DNA of 64,000 nt from Candidatus Devosia phytovorans (GCA_029202405.1 CP119312.1:3167001-3231000), one strand, 5' to 3'. Shown: positions 8,454 through 18,605, counted from the first letter of the stretch. Numbers and translations are program-made. The notes: a model not told the origin generated them from the sequence alone.

Positions 8454-9320
8454 TCAATCCCCCAGGGGCTGGGTGTCGTCGCCGTCGCGGTTGACGACGA
8501 GCTGGTGCTTGATGCGGCGCATGGCGGTGACGGCGGGGCGACCGATGCGGGCGGCGACGGTCTGGGCCAGGATGTCGACCGTGGCGAGGACGGCGTAGCG
8601 GCCCGGCGTGGGGCGCAGGATGTCGGTGTTTTCGTGCCAGTTGACCGGCAGGAGAATGTCGGCCTGGGCGGCGACCTGGGTGCCCGAGCGGGTGACGACC
8701 ACGCGGGTGTGGCCGTATTCGCCAGCCACGGCCAGGGCCTTGGCGAGCTGGGAATTGTTGCCCGAGAGCGAGAAGGCGACAAAGATGGTGCCGACGGGGG
8801 CGGCGGCGGCGCGCATCATCTGGATCTGGTGATCATCGCTGGAGGCGACCTTGACGCCGAGGCGGAAGAGGCGCGTTTCGATCTCGCCGGCCATCATGGA
8901 CGAGGCGCCGCCCGAGCCGAAGGCCAGGACATTGTCGGCCTGGGCAAGGGCTGTGGCGGCTTTCTCCACGGCCTCGAAGTCGAGATGGGCGAAGGCGTCG
9001 TAGATGATGGTCTGGATGCCATTGACGACGCCATTGGCGATGTCATGCACGCTGTCGGGGCCGGCTGTAACGGCGAAATAGCGCTGGCCGACAAAGCGCG
9101 ACTGGGCGAGGCGGACCTTGAAATCGGCGTAGCTGTCGCAACCGAGGCGCCGGCAGAAGCGGGTGACGGTGGGCGGCGAAACCTCGGCCTGGGCGGCCAG
9201 GTCGACGATCGACATTTTCAGCACGCTGTCGACATCGGAAAGAACGATCGCGGTCAGGGCGCGCTCGGAGCGGGTGAATGCGCTGGTTTCGGACTGCAAG
9301 AGGCCGACGATGTCGGACAT
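8454..9320 (-). CDS. MurR/RpiR-family transcriptional regulator
   Basis: 288 residues. N-terminal RpiR helix-turn-helix (SIVDLAAQAEVSPPTVTRFC, near residues 37-56) and a C-terminal SIS sugar-phosphate-binding domain (about 120-265; FGSGGASSMMAGEIETRLFRLG and AFSLSGNNSQLAKAL). The family senses phosphosugars such as GlcNAc-6-P or MurNAc-6-P. Placed between a GH20 hexosaminidase and a sugar ABC operon, it probably controls amino-sugar use (inference). AAGGAG lies 6 nt before the ATG. It is separated from the ABC operon by a strong terminator-like hairpin, so it probably has its own promoter near 9330-9400. Confidence 0.92.
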   Translation of the reverse strand: MSDIVGLLQSETSAFTRSERALTAIVLSDVDSVLKMSIVDLAAQAEVSPPTVTRFCRRLGCDSYADFKVRLAQSRFVGQRYFAVTAGPDSVHDIANGVVNGIQTIIYDAFAHLDFEAVEKAATALAQADNVLAFGSGGASSMMAGEIETRLFRLGVKVASSDDHQIQMMRAAAAPVGTIFVAFSLSGNNSQLAKALAVAGEYGHTRVVVTRSGTQVAAQADILLPVNWHENTDILRPTPGRYAVLATVDILAQTVAARIGRPAVTAMRRIKHQLVVNRDGDDTQPLGD

Positions 9321-9400
9321 GATCGGCTCCTTGTTTGGGCAGGGTGGTTGTTGCGGTTCGTCTGGGCCATTCGGGCCTAGCCCTCATGGCCTTCTCACTT

Positions 9401-9425
9401 AAAATCGCTCCACCGGAGCGATTTT
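9401..9425. terminator. Terminator-like perfect hairpin after the sugar ABC operon
   Basis: AAAATCGCTCC and GGAGCGATTTT form a perfect 11-bp stem with a 3-nt loop, ending in T-runs on both strands. It lies 95 nt past the stop of the ATPase gene of the leftward ABC operon and before the rpiR-type gene. Confidence 0.75.
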
Positions 9426-9457
9426 CCCTTCGGGACGGTTCGAAGTCTCGGGATGGG

Positions 9458-9478
9458 CCCCGGCTCGAAGGGCCGGGG
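9458..9478. terminator. Second GC hairpin downstream of the ABC operon
   Basis: CCCCGGC and GCCGGGG can pair around a 7-nt loop, 42 nt after the ATPase stop codon in the leftward transcript. It has no T-run. It may help protect or end the transcript. Confidence 0.4.
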
Positions 9479-9519
9479 TGACATCGCGTGTGTGGTCGGT
9501 TCTGCGCGGGATGCGCGGT

Positions 9520-10596
<1,077 letters not shown>

Positions 10597-10621
10597 GGGT
10601 TCTGCTCCAATGGATTAAGGT

Positions 10622-10651
10622 CTGCCGCCGCCCACAGGAGGGCGACGGCAG
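10622..10651. terminator. Intercistronic hairpin between binding-protein and ATPase genes
   Basis: CTGCCGCCGCCC pairs with GGGCGACGGCAG (one mismatch, 6-nt loop) in the 63-nt gap after the binding-protein stop. Hairpins here in ABC operons commonly hold binding-protein mRNA at a higher level than downstream genes. Confidence 0.55.
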
Positions 10652-10659
10652 GGAGTGGC

Positions 10660-11883
10660 TTATTTGTACTGCTCGAGTTCGCCGGCAGCCAGGGTGAGGG
10701 CATCGGCGGGTTCGGCGGCGCCGGTCACGACGGACTGGACCATTTCGATCATCACGTTCTGCAGGCCGACATAGTCGGTCAGTAGGGGCTCGGGACCACC
10801 GAACTCGATGCCGTCGAGGAAGGGCGCCCAATAGGGCTTCTCGGTCAGCAGTTCGGCAGTCTGTGGCTCAAGTGGACGCAGCGGGGTCAGGCCCTGGGCC
10901 ATTTCGGCATCCCACTGGCGTTCGCCGGCGGTGATGTACTTTGCCAGGCTGATGGCGGCATCCTCGACGCCGGTGCCCTTGAAGACGGCCAGCGAGTCGG
11001 TGATCAAGAGGGTTCCGGGACCCTTGGCATCGGGGCCGAGCGGCAGGGGAGCAACGCCCCAGTTCATGCCGGCTTCGGTGGCCAGATTGGCAGCGTTGGG
11101 CGAGGCTTCGATCATGGCAACGCCACCATCGAGCCAGATGGCGCGGACTTCGTTCTGCTCATAGGCGGTCGGGCCTTCTTCGGAGAAGGGCACGATATCC
11201 TTGACAGCGGTCAGGGCTGCGAGGACCTGCGGGCTGTCGAAGACGATGTTGCCATCGGCATCGATCACCAGACCGTCATTGGTGTAAACCCAGTGGAGGA
11301 ACTGGTGCATGGTGTTGTCGAAGGTCTTGGCGACAAGGCCATAGCCGGCAGCATCGGTGTTTTCGGTGATCTGCTTGGCAAAGGCGATCTTTTCTTCCCA
11401 GGTGGTGGGGGGGACTTCAGGATCGAGGCCAGCGGCTTCGAAGAGGTCCTTGTTCCAGAACAGGGCCTTGGTGGAGAAGGCAACCGGAACGCCCCACTGG
11501 GTGCCGTCGAAGGTGACGGTTTCGGGAACGTAGTTGTAATAGCCGGCCTTTTCCTCGTCGGTCATCGGAATGGGAACGATGAGGTCGTTGAGGGCGAACT
11601 GCTTGAGGGTACGTGAGCCAACATAGGCGAGGGACACGGGTGTGCCGGCGGCGGCAAGCGTGGTCACCTTGTCCTGGCACTGGCCCCAGCCCACGACTTC
11701 GGGAACGACCTTGAAGCCGGGATTTTCGGCTTCCCATTCGGCGAAGTAGTCGGCGTAGCCAGCGGTCAGTTCGTCACCGCAGTTGATGAAGGAAATTTCC
11801 TGCACGTCCTGGGCGAACGTCGCGGGGGTCGCGGCAGCCATGGCCGCCAGCGAGACCGCGAGAAGTCCGATCGATTTGTTCAC
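10660..11883 (-). CDS. Sugar ABC transporter solute-binding protein (family 1)
   Basis: 407 residues with a Sec signal peptide (MNKSIGLLAVSLAAMAAATP, cleavage after about TFAQ). The MalE-type fold shows ADYFAEWEAENPGF near the N-terminus and AIWLDGGVAMIEASPNAANL in the middle. It delivers a sugar, possibly an N-acetyl oligosaccharide, to the two permeases encoded upstream. Start is GTG at 11883 with GGGAG 9 nt before it. Hairpins flank the gene on both sides, which fits the high expression normal for binding proteins. Confidence 0.93.
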   Translation of the reverse strand: MNKSIGLLAVSLAAMAAATPATFAQDVQEISFINCGDELTAGYADYFAEWEAENPGFKVVPEVVGWGQCQDKVTTLAAAGTPVSLAYVGSRTLKQFALNDLIVPIPMTDEEKAGYYNYVPETVTFDGTQWGVPVAFSTKALFWNKDLFEAAGLDPEVPPTTWEEKIAFAKQITENTDAAGYGLVAKTFDNTMHQFLHWVYTNDGLVIDADGNIVFDSPQVLAALTAVKDIVPFSEEGPTAYEQNEVRAIWLDGGVAMIEASPNAANLATEAGMNWGVAPLPLGPDAKGPGTLLITDSLAVFKGTGVEDAAISLAKYITAGERQWDAEMAQGLTPLRPLEPQTAELLTEKPYWAPFLDGIEFGGPEPLLTDYVGLQNVMIEMVQSVVTGAAEPADALTLAAGELEQYK

Positions 11884-11929
11884 TTTGTAGTCTCCCTTGT
11901 TGCACGCCCTGGGGCGCCTTCCCTCTCGT

Positions 11930-11951
11930 CCGGGTCCCTCCGGGGGCCCGG
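11930..11951. other. GC hairpin between permease and binding-protein genes
   Basis: CCGGGTCCC can pair with GGGGGCCCGG (one G-U pair) 47 nt upstream of the binding-protein GTG in the leftward operon. It may separate permease and binding-protein mRNA segments. There is no T-run. Confidence 0.4.
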
Positions 11952-11968
11952 GCTAGAACTGAATATTC

Positions 11969-12901
11969 CTACTGCTTGACGGCGCCGGCGGTGAGGCCCG
12001 CGACCAGATAACGCTGCAGGAGAATGATGACGACCATGACCGGCAGGATGCCCACAAAGCTTGCGGCCATCAGCTCGTTCCACTGCACCTCCTGCTTGCC
12101 GAAGAAGGCGAACAGGCCAATGGGCAGGGGCATGAATTCGGTCTTGGAATTGAAGGTCAGCGCGAAGATGAACTGCTGCGCATAGGCGCCGATGAAGGTC
12201 ATGATGGCGACCACGACGATGCCCGGCATGGCGAGCGGCAGGATGACCCGGCGCAGGGTATAGAGCCGGCTTGCGCCATCGACCCAGGCGGCCTCGTCGA
12301 GCTCGCGCGGGATGCGCATCATATAGGTGCGCAGCAGCCAGATCGAGCTGGGGATGAGGAAGGCCGCGCCGGGGACGATCATGGCCCAATAGGTGTTGAG
12401 CAGGCCAAAGCCGCGCATCAGGCGGAACAGTGGGATCAGCAGGACGGCGCCCGAGAACATGTTGACCGCCAGGAACATGCCGAGCAGCAGACCCGAGGCG
12501 GGGAACTGGAAGCGCGCAAAGGCATAGGCGGCGGGAACCACGATGACGACGACGATCAGCGTCACCACGGTGGAGATGAAGAAGGAGTTGAAGATATGCA
12601 GGCCCAGCGCCGGGACCGAGGTCCACATGGTGACATAGGCATCGAAGGAACCGTTCTTCGGGATGAAGCTATAGGGCGTCGAGAACAGCTGGCTCAGCGG
12701 CTTGAGCGAAACGAGGAAGCCTTCGATGAAGGGGGCGAGCACGAAGAAGAGGAAGAGCGCCATGCCAGCATAGATGCCGATGATCTCGTACCAGCGATAG
12801 CGGTCGATCATGGGCTTGGTGGAGCGGACGCGCTTTTTGGGGGTGACGACGGCCGGGCTGTCGACGGCGGCAACCTCGGTGGTGCGGGCGACATCGCTCA
12901 T
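11969..12901 (-). CDS. Sugar ABC transporter permease (MalG-like)
   Basis: 310 residues with six predicted membrane helices; the first follows a roughly 45-residue cytoplasmic N-tail. The ATPase-coupling EAA loop reads EAAWVDGASRLYTLRRVILP. The start is MSDVARTTEV at 12901, set by a 4-nt ATGA overlap with the upstream permease. A longer open frame running into that gene is only a shadow. With the MalF-like partner it forms the membrane channel. Confidence 0.93.
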   Translation of the reverse strand: MSDVARTTEVAAVDSPAVVTPKKRVRSTKPMIDRYRWYEIIGIYAGMALFLFFVLAPFIEGFLVSLKPLSQLFSTPYSFIPKNGSFDAYVTMWTSVPALGLHIFNSFFISTVVTLIVVVIVVPAAYAFARFQFPASGLLLGMFLAVNMFSGAVLLIPLFRLMRGFGLLNTYWAMIVPGAAFLIPSSIWLLRTYMMRIPRELDEAAWVDGASRLYTLRRVILPLAMPGIVVVAIMTFIGAYAQQFIFALTFNSKTEFMPLPIGLFAFFGKQEVQWNELMAASFVGILPVMVVIILLQRYLVAGLTAGAVKQ

Positions 12902-13785
12902 TTGGCTTCTCCCTGCGAGAGTTTGCGCACGGCGCGGAAGTAGACGATGCAGAACAGCGAGACGAAGATGCAGATGACCACGGCGCGGGCGGCGCCTTCG
13001 CCGTATTTGCGGGAGCCCATGGCGGTCTTGTAGGTGTCGATGATCATCGTGGTGGTGGAGCCGGAAGGGCCGCCATTGGTCAGGATGTAGATGATATCGA
13101 AGGAATTGAAGGTGGCAATGAGCGAGAGCAGGCTCATGGTCAACAAGGCGGGCACGAGCAGCGGCAGGGTGATGCGGCGGAAGCGGTACATGCGCCCTGC
13201 CCCGTCGGTCCAGGCAGCCTCGTAGAGATCCTTGGGGATCGATTGCATGGCGGCCAGCATGTAGATGGTGACCATGGGCACGCCGATCCACACGTCGGTG
13301 ACGATGGTGGCCCAGAAGGCGGAGTTGCCCTGCGCCAGGATCGGCCACGGCCGGGAAATGAAGCCGAAATTCTGCAGCAGGCCGGAAATCATGCCGAACT
13401 GGCCATTGTACATCCAGCCCCACATGAAGATGCCGATGGCCATGGGGACGATCCAGGGCGGCATGGTGAGGATGCGGAAGACGGTCTGACCGGGAATGGC
13501 GGAATTGAGCAGTGTGGCGCCGAGCGTGCCGATGATCATCTTTATCGAGACCGAGAAGAAGGTCCAGATGAAGGTGCGGATGATGACTTCGGTGAAATTG
13601 CCGGCGGTGAAGATGCGCTGGTAGTTGGCCCAGCCGACGAAATCATAGGTCGGGCGCAGCGCCGCATTGGTGAAGCTGAGGATGATCGTATCCAGCAGCG
13701 GATAGGCGACGATCGTCAGGATGTAGATGAGTGCCGGGGCCAGCAGGGCCAGGGCGAAGATTACGGCGCTACGGCTGCTGGTCAT
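12898..13785 (-). CDS. Sugar ABC transporter permease (MalF/UgpA-like)
   Basis: 295 residues with six predicted helices, the first at about 9-31 (VIFALALLAPALIYILTIVA). The EAA loop is EAAWTDGAGRMYRFRRITLP. GAGGAG lies 6 nt before the ATG. It is the second gene of the operon, 10 nt after the Gfo/Idh/MocA gene, and is coupled to the MalG-like gene by ATGA. Short and without the long periplasmic loop of E. coli MalF, as usual for UgpA-like permeases. Confidence 0.93.
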   Translation of the reverse strand: MTSSRSAVIFALALLAPALIYILTIVAYPLLDTIILSFTNAALRPTYDFVGWANYQRIFTAGNFTEVIIRTFIWTFFSVSIKMIIGTLGATLLNSAIPGQTVFRILTMPPWIVPMAIGIFMWGWMYNGQFGMISGLLQNFGFISRPWPILAQGNSAFWATIVTDVWIGVPMVTIYMLAAMQSIPKDLYEAAWTDGAGRMYRFRRITLPLLVPALLTMSLLSLIATFNSFDIIYILTNGGPSGSTTTMIIDTYKTAMGSRKYGEGAARAVVICIFVSLFCIVYFRAVRKLSQGEAK

Positions 13786-13795
13786 CGGGTTCTCC

Positions 13796-14950
13796 TCAGC
13801 TCGCTCGACCCAGGGCAGCGTCGAATTGCTGCCAGATCGGGGTCATGTCGACGACGGAACGCGTCCGCATCGCCTGATCCATGGTCAGTGCCAGAAGACC
13901 GGCCTCGAGCGCATCGATGACCGATACGGGCAGAGGCTCGCCTTCGAGCAGGTGCTTGAGAATGTCTTCGGCCATCTGCTCATCAGCACCATAATGCGCG
14001 CTGAGGTCGCTGGCCTGATAAATCTTGTCCACCTGCTTCTCGGCGGTGCGGGAGTCGGTGACCTTGAGGTAGTTGCGGACGAAATCGCCTTCGGCCATGC
14101 CCTGCGCGCCCATGACGGCAAAGTGACGGAAGTCGTCGGGGACGTTGAGATTGGTGTGAAAGGTCAGCGCTGCGCCGTTTTCGTACTGCACCATGGCGGT
14201 CTGGAAATCGATGATGTCGCCGTCGCTGTCAAAGACCTTGTCGGACCCCTGCCAGCCGCTCGGCTTGCGGTGATAGACTTCCATGTCGTTGATGCCCAGG
14301 TTCTGCGGGGCATTGGCCGGCACGAAGGTACGGCGGCCGCCAAAGCTGGACACGAACTGCGGGCGACAGCCCATGACGCCATTATAAAGGTCGAGATCGT
14401 GGCAGCACTTTTCCAGCATGAAGCTGCCGGAATAGCGCTCGTAGCGGCGCCAGTCGCGCATGAAGAAGGCGCCGTGATAGGGCGGAATGTGCTCGGAGGC
14501 CTCGATGGAGGTGATGTCGCCGAGCAGGCCCTCGGCCTGCGCCTGGCGCAGATCGACATAAAGCGGGGCGTAGCGCAGCACGAGGCCAACCATCAGGTTG
14601 TCCGAGCCGTATTGGGCGATCAGCTCGGCGATCGCCATGGTGTCTTCCACCGAGGTGACGACCGGCTTTTCGGTGAAGATCTTGAGGCCACGATCAAGAC
14701 CGATGCGGATATGCTCGAGATGGAAATGATTGGGTGAACCCACCATCAAGAGGTCGAGCTGACCATTGTCGATCAGGGCATCAAGGGAGTCATAGGACTG
14801 ACCGACGAAGACGCCATGCTGCTGGGTGTAAGGAAGACCGGCCGGCGCAGGATCGACATAGCCGACAATCTCAAAATCCGGCCGCGCCAGCGAGAACACC
14901 CGCGCCAGATATCCAAGACGATGGCCAAGGCCAATTATGCCTACCCGCAT
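13796..14950 (-). CDS. Gfo/Idh/MocA-family oxidoreductase
   Basis: 384 residues from the ATG at 14950. A GTG two codons earlier is possible, but AGGGA is better spaced (8 nt) from this ATG. The Rossmann domain starts RVGIIGLGHRLGYLA. The conserved lysine is in TEKPVV (near residue 93), and the C-terminal alpha/beta domain carries HDLDLYNGVMG. The family oxidises or reduces sugars and their derivatives with NAD(P). As first gene of a sugar-importer operon it probably acts on the imported sugar or a derivative. The ring position attacked is unknown. Confidence 0.9.
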   Translation of the reverse strand: MRVGIIGLGHRLGYLARVFSLARPDFEIVGYVDPAPAGLPYTQQHGVFVGQSYDSLDALIDNGQLDLLMVGSPNHFHLEHIRIGLDRGLKIFTEKPVVTSVEDTMAIAELIAQYGSDNLMVGLVLRYAPLYVDLRQAQAEGLLGDITSIEASEHIPPYHGAFFMRDWRRYERYSGSFMLEKCCHDLDLYNGVMGCRPQFVSSFGGRRTFVPANAPQNLGINDMEVYHRKPSGWQGSDKVFDSDGDIIDFQTAMVQYENGAALTFHTNLNVPDDFRHFAVMGAQGMAEGDFVRNYLKVTDSRTAEKQVDKIYQASDLSAHYGADEQMAEDILKHLLEGEPLPVSVIDALEAGLLALTMDQAMRTRSVVDMTPIWQQFDAALGRAS

Positions 14951-15305
14951 AGTCACGTTCCCTGTTTATTATTCGGCCAATCTCTACTGGATTGGTACGG
15001 AATTCTGTAAACGATTTTCAAGACTAGGGTCGTTCTGAAAGTGATGTCAACACGAATTCGTCACGTGTTCAATACCAATTTAAACCACCCCATGCATTTG
15101 CCCATTGAGGCAGCAATTTGCCGATTTTCTGGGCGAATTTGCTGCCAAAATGCCAGTTTGGGGTGTGGACAAGGTCCAGAGAAAGGGGCAGCATGGCCAG
15201 ATTGGTATTCATCTGGTCTCCAGTGGGCACTTTCACGCCAATACCAGTCCTGAAAATTTGAAACACGAAATGCGGGACCCGTCCCCGCCTGATTGCGAGC
15301 GCCTC
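14951..15305. promoter_or_regulatory. Divergent promoter region with nested inverted repeats
   Basis: This 355-bp gap lies between the leftward sugar operon and the rightward NTF2-like gene. GGCAGCAATTTGCC (15109-15122) and GGGCGAATTTGCTGCC (15131-15146) form a hairpin. CCACCCCA (15085) and TGGGGTGTGG (15159-15168) extend it imperfectly. The nonamer AATACCAAT flanks it in inverted order (15071-15079, 15201-15209), with a near copy at 15240-15248 and ATTGGTA at 14991. These look like operator half-sites. No coding signal is convincing here. Confidence 0.45.
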
Positions 15306-15785
15306 ATGCCCAGCCCCAATCCCTTTCCCAATGATGCCGACCGCAGCGCCATCTGGACCATGCTGGTGGAGCGCGACATCGCCGCCTTCGTCAATGCCGA
15401 CTGGAGCCTGGTCGACGGCGATTTCATCAAGGAAGGCTTTCTTGGCATCAATGGCAAGAAATCGGGCAATCCGGACGACTGGGGGATCAGCTTTCCGACG
15501 CTCGAAGCCTATCGCGACGACTGGATCCGCCAGGCAAAAGAAAGCCAGAAGCTCGACTATGCCGAGGACGTGCTGGAAGGCATCCACCGCGCGACCAAGC
15601 TGACCGAGATCGAGATCAACGGCGACATCGCCATAGCGCACAAGAAGTTCGACGGCGAAATCGCGCTCACGGACGGCGGCAAGGATGTGCTGCACTGGCA
15701 GACACTGTATTTCTGTCGCAAGGTGGACGGGGTGTGGAAGCTGACGGGGTTTGCGGGGTATTTGCCGTATTTGATGGCGCGGTGA
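15306..15785 (+). CDS. NTF2-like (SnoaL-type) protein
   Basis: 159 residues from the ATG at 15306. The frame is open upstream to 15105, but that part overlaps the inverted repeats. The N-terminal helices (DRSAIWTMLVERDIAAFVNA) and the closing strands (WQTLYFCRKVDGVWKLTGFAGYLPY) suggest the NTF2/SnoaL cone fold. Such proteins bind or turn over small molecules, but nothing here identifies a ligand. It is monocistronic: divergent from the sugar operon and followed by a palindromic repeat. Confidence 0.7.
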   Translation: MPSPNPFPNDADRSAIWTMLVERDIAAFVNADWSLVDGDFIKEGFLGINGKKSGNPDDWGISFPTLEAYRDDWIRQAKESQKLDYAEDVLEGIHRATKLTEIEINGDIAIAHKKFDGEIALTDGGKDVLHWQTLYFCRKVDGVWKLTGFAGYLPYLMAR

Positions 15786-15799
15786 GTGTGGGCGCGATG

Positions 15800-15960
15800 C
15801 CAACCCTCTCCCCTTGAGGGAGAGGGACAGACCTGACGCGTTCAGCGGAAGGTCAGGATGAGGGGTACTGCGCTCGCCCATGCCAATGCGCTTGTGGAAG
15901 CAAACCCCTCATCCGTCTCGGCTGCGCCGAGCCACCTTCTCCCTCAAGGGGAGAAGGTTG
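15800..15960. repeat. Palindromic intergenic repeat (about 160 bp)
   Basis: Outer arms CAACCCTCTCCCCTTGAGGG (15801-15820) and its imperfect complement CCCTCAAGGGGAGAAGGTTG (15941-15960) enclose an inner pair, GATGAGGGGTA and CCCCTCATC. It separates the NTF2-like and MFS genes. It shares GAGGGACAGA with the repeat at 6152, suggesting one dispersed family. Confidence 0.75.
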
Positions 15961-15984
15961 ACGACTGAGAGTTCAGAGAAACAA

Positions 15985-17163
15985 ATGCTCACCCCTCAAC
16001 GCCTGACCATGCTGATCTTTTTTCTGCAGCCGATTGCTTTTGGATCGTGGTTGCCACGGATTCCGGATGTGCAGCAGGCGTTGGGACTGGGGCCGGCGGG
16101 ACTGGCTGTGGCGCTGCTGGGGCTGCCCTGCGGGACCCTGCTGACGTTGCCGTTTGCCGGGCCGCTGGTGGGCAGGATCGGGCCGCGGGTGGCGATCATC
16201 CTGGGGCTGGTGCTCTATTCGATCGCGGTGAGCCTGCCGGCCCTCGCGCCCGATCCGATCATGCTCTTTGTGGCGCTGATGCTGACCGGCTCGTCGCTGT
16301 CCTTTGTCGAGCTGGGCCTCAATGTGCAGGCCGATGCGGTGGAAAAGGGCGAGGGCAAGCTGATCATGACCACGTCGCACGGCTGCTGGTCGGTGGGCAT
16401 CATGGTGGGCAGCCTGCTCGGTTCGGGGCTGGCGGCACTGGGCCTTGCGGCGCAATGGGCGATCCCGCTGGTGGCGGTGGTCGTGCTGCCCATCGGGCTG
16501 GTGGTGGCCAATATATTGCCGGTTTATACGGCGGAGGCACCGGAGGGAGTGGAACAGCGTTCGGCCTGGGCCTTTCCGAGCTGGCCGCTGCTGGGCATCT
16601 GCTTTTTCGTCTTTGGCATCACCATGACCGAGGGCGCCATGGCCGACTGGTCGGCGATCTTCCTGCGCGATGCGCTGGGCGCCGAGGGCGGCATGGTGGG
16701 GCTGGGATATGCGGTGTTTGCCGCCATGGTGGCGGCCGGACGGTTCGGCGGCGATACGCTGAAGCGCGCTTTTGGCGCGATCAATACGGCGCGGATCTGC
16801 GGCACGCTGGCCGTGCTGGGCGCGGGCGTTCTTTATATTGCGCCGAGCGAAGCGGTGGCGCTGATCGGCTTCGGCATTATCGGCGTCGGCGTTTCGGTTG
16901 GCTTCCCGCTGGCGGTCACGGCTGCGGCGGGGCTCGGCGATCGCGCGCCGTCGGCCAATGTGGCGGTGCTGAGCTTTGTCGCCTTGCTTGGTTTCCTGAT
17001 CGGGCCGCCGGTCATCGGCTTTGTCGCCGAGCATTTCGACATGCGGCTGGGCATTGCCTGCCTCGTGCCTGTTCTCATCGTCAGCCTGCTGCTGACGGGG
17101 CGGTTGGTTCCGCGCCGGTCGCAAGCTCACAATCCTGAAGCCGATATTGCTGGAGTCATCTGA
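15985..17163 (+). CDS. MFS transporter
   Basis: 392 residues from the ATG at 15985 (MLTPQRLTMLIFFLQPIAFG); upstream in-frame codons run through the palindromic repeat and are rejected. About twelve hydrophobic segments and the MFS loop GPLVGRIGPRVA after helix 2 place it in the major facilitator superfamily, nearest to YbjJ/FucP-like sugar or amino-compound transporters (inference). Its stop overlaps the start of the second M81 peptidase gene by one base (TGATG), so uptake and hydrolysis of one substrate class are likely linked. Confidence 0.9.
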   Translation: MLTPQRLTMLIFFLQPIAFGSWLPRIPDVQQALGLGPAGLAVALLGLPCGTLLTLPFAGPLVGRIGPRVAIILGLVLYSIAVSLPALAPDPIMLFVALMLTGSSLSFVELGLNVQADAVEKGEGKLIMTTSHGCWSVGIMVGSLLGSGLAALGLAAQWAIPLVAVVVLPIGLVVANILPVYTAEAPEGVEQRSAWAFPSWPLLGICFFVFGITMTEGAMADWSAIFLRDALGAEGGMVGLGYAVFAAMVAAGRFGGDTLKRAFGAINTARICGTLAVLGAGVLYIAPSEAVALIGFGIIGVGVSVGFPLAVTAAAGLGDRAPSANVAVLSFVALLGFLIGPPVIGFVAEHFDMRLGIACLVPVLIVSLLLTGRLVPRRSQAHNPEADIAGVI

Positions 17164-18596
17164 TGCGTATTGCCGTTGCCGGACTGCATACCGAATGCAG
17201 CACCTATAATCCCGTTCTCGCCCGCGAAGCCGATTTCAAGGTGCTGCGCGGACCGACGATGCTGAAGGACGCCTATTTCGATTTCCTGACGCATTTTCCC
17301 GCCGAGTTCATCACTGTGCTGCATGCCCGCGCCATCGCCGGCGGGCCGGTGGAGGGCGCGCTTTATGCGAAGTGGAAGGCAGAGGTGCTCGAGGGGATCA
17401 AGGCGGCGCTGCCGCTAAACGGGGTGTATCTGGCCATGCATGGCGCGATGTTCGTCGAGGGCCTGCATGATGCCGAGGGCGATTTCATTGCCGCAGTGCG
17501 CGAGCTGGTCGGGCCGGATGTGCTGGTCGCAGCGAGCTATGACCTGCATGGCAATGTGAGCCAGAAGATCGTCGATAGTCTCGACATCTTTTCGACCTAT
17601 CGCACGGCGCCGCATATCGACGTGCCCGATACGATGCGGCGGGCGGTGACCATGCTGGTGCGGGCGCTGCGCACGGGGGAACGCCCGGTGGTCGGCTGGG
17701 CACCGGTGCCGGTGCTGCTGCCGGGCGAGCGGACGTCGACGCAGGACGAGCCGGCGCGGACATTTTATACGCAGCTGCAGGCAGTGGAAGATCCGAGCGG
17801 GATATGGGATGCGTCGTTCCAGGTGGGCTATGTGTGGGCCGACGAGCCGCGCTCGACCGCCTGCGCCGTGGTGACCGGCACGGACCGGGCGGCGATGGCG
17901 GAAGCGGCGCGGCACCTGGCGCAGGGCTATTGGGACATCCGCGAAGGTTTTGTCTTTGGCACCAAGGTCGGCTCCATCGAAGAGACGGTGGACTGGGCGG
18001 TGACATCGGGGACGTCGCCGGTGGTGCTGGCGGAGTCCGGGGACAATCCGACGGGCGGCGGCGTCGGTGATCGGGCCGAGGTGCTGGCGGCATTGATCGC
18101 GCGGGACGCACAGGGCGTGGTGTTTGCCGGGATTGCCGACAAGGCGGCGACGGACGTGGCCTATGCGGGCGGTGTTGGCGCAAAGGTTTCGCTTGTTATC
18201 GGGGCATCGCTTGACCCGTCGAGCAAGAAGGTCGAGGCGGAGGCAGAGGTCGTGTTCCTGCTCGAAGTGGATGACGCCCGTCTGCGCGAGGCGGTGGTGC
18301 GGATCGGCGGGATCGAGCTGGTGCTGACGGTGCGGCGGCGGCCGTTCCACAATATCCCGGACTTCACCAGGCTCGGGCTCGATCCCCGTACGGCGAAGAT
18401 CGTCGTGGTCAAATCGGGATATCTGTCGCCGGACCTTGGGCCGATCGCCAATCCAAGCCTGATGGCGCTGTCGCCGGGGGTGGTGGACCAGTTCGTCGAG
18501 CGGCTGGAGCGCAAGCACAAGTCCATTGCGCAATATCCGTTCGACAGGGATTTTGCCTTCGTGCCCGAGGTGAAGTGGAGCAAGCTGGCGGGCTAG
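17163..18596 (+). CDS. Second M81-family metallopeptidase (MlrC-like)
   Basis: 477 residues, a divergent paralogue of the protein at 4672. Putative metal and catalytic residues are E11 (GLHTECSTYNP), H93 (MHGAM), D127 and H129 (YDLHG) and H151 (PHIDV). The 34, 2 and 22 spacings are kept, while the E-to-H segment is 12 residues shorter. SGDNPTGGGVGD is the other family landmark. No signal peptide. It is translated with the MFS transporter through a TGATG junction, so it probably hydrolyses a substrate imported by that protein. The substrate is unknown. Confidence 0.9.
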   Translation: MRIAVAGLHTECSTYNPVLAREADFKVLRGPTMLKDAYFDFLTHFPAEFITVLHARAIAGGPVEGALYAKWKAEVLEGIKAALPLNGVYLAMHGAMFVEGLHDAEGDFIAAVRELVGPDVLVAASYDLHGNVSQKIVDSLDIFSTYRTAPHIDVPDTMRRAVTMLVRALRTGERPVVGWAPVPVLLPGERTSTQDEPARTFYTQLQAVEDPSGIWDASFQVGYVWADEPRSTACAVVTGTDRAAMAEAARHLAQGYWDIREGFVFGTKVGSIEETVDWAVTSGTSPVVLAESGDNPTGGGVGDRAEVLAALIARDAQGVVFAGIADKAATDVAYAGGVGAKVSLVIGASLDPSSKKVEAEAEVVFLLEVDDARLREAVVRIGGIELVLTVRRRPFHNIPDFTRLGLDPRTAKIVVVKSGYLSPDLGPIANPSLMALSPGVVDQFVERLERKHKSIAQYPFDRDFAFVPEVKWSKLAG

Positions 18597-18605
18597 AACC
18601 AATCC

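Noticed and set aside
15005..15025. LacI-operator-like TGTAAACGATTTTC upstream of the sugar operon
   Set aside because: The two halves do not pair beyond the centre, and the operon is more likely under RpiR control.
15105..15305. 67-residue N-terminal extension of the NTF2-like protein
   Set aside because: It overlaps the inverted repeats, its composition is unlike the rest of the protein, and an ATG at 15306 fits the fold start.
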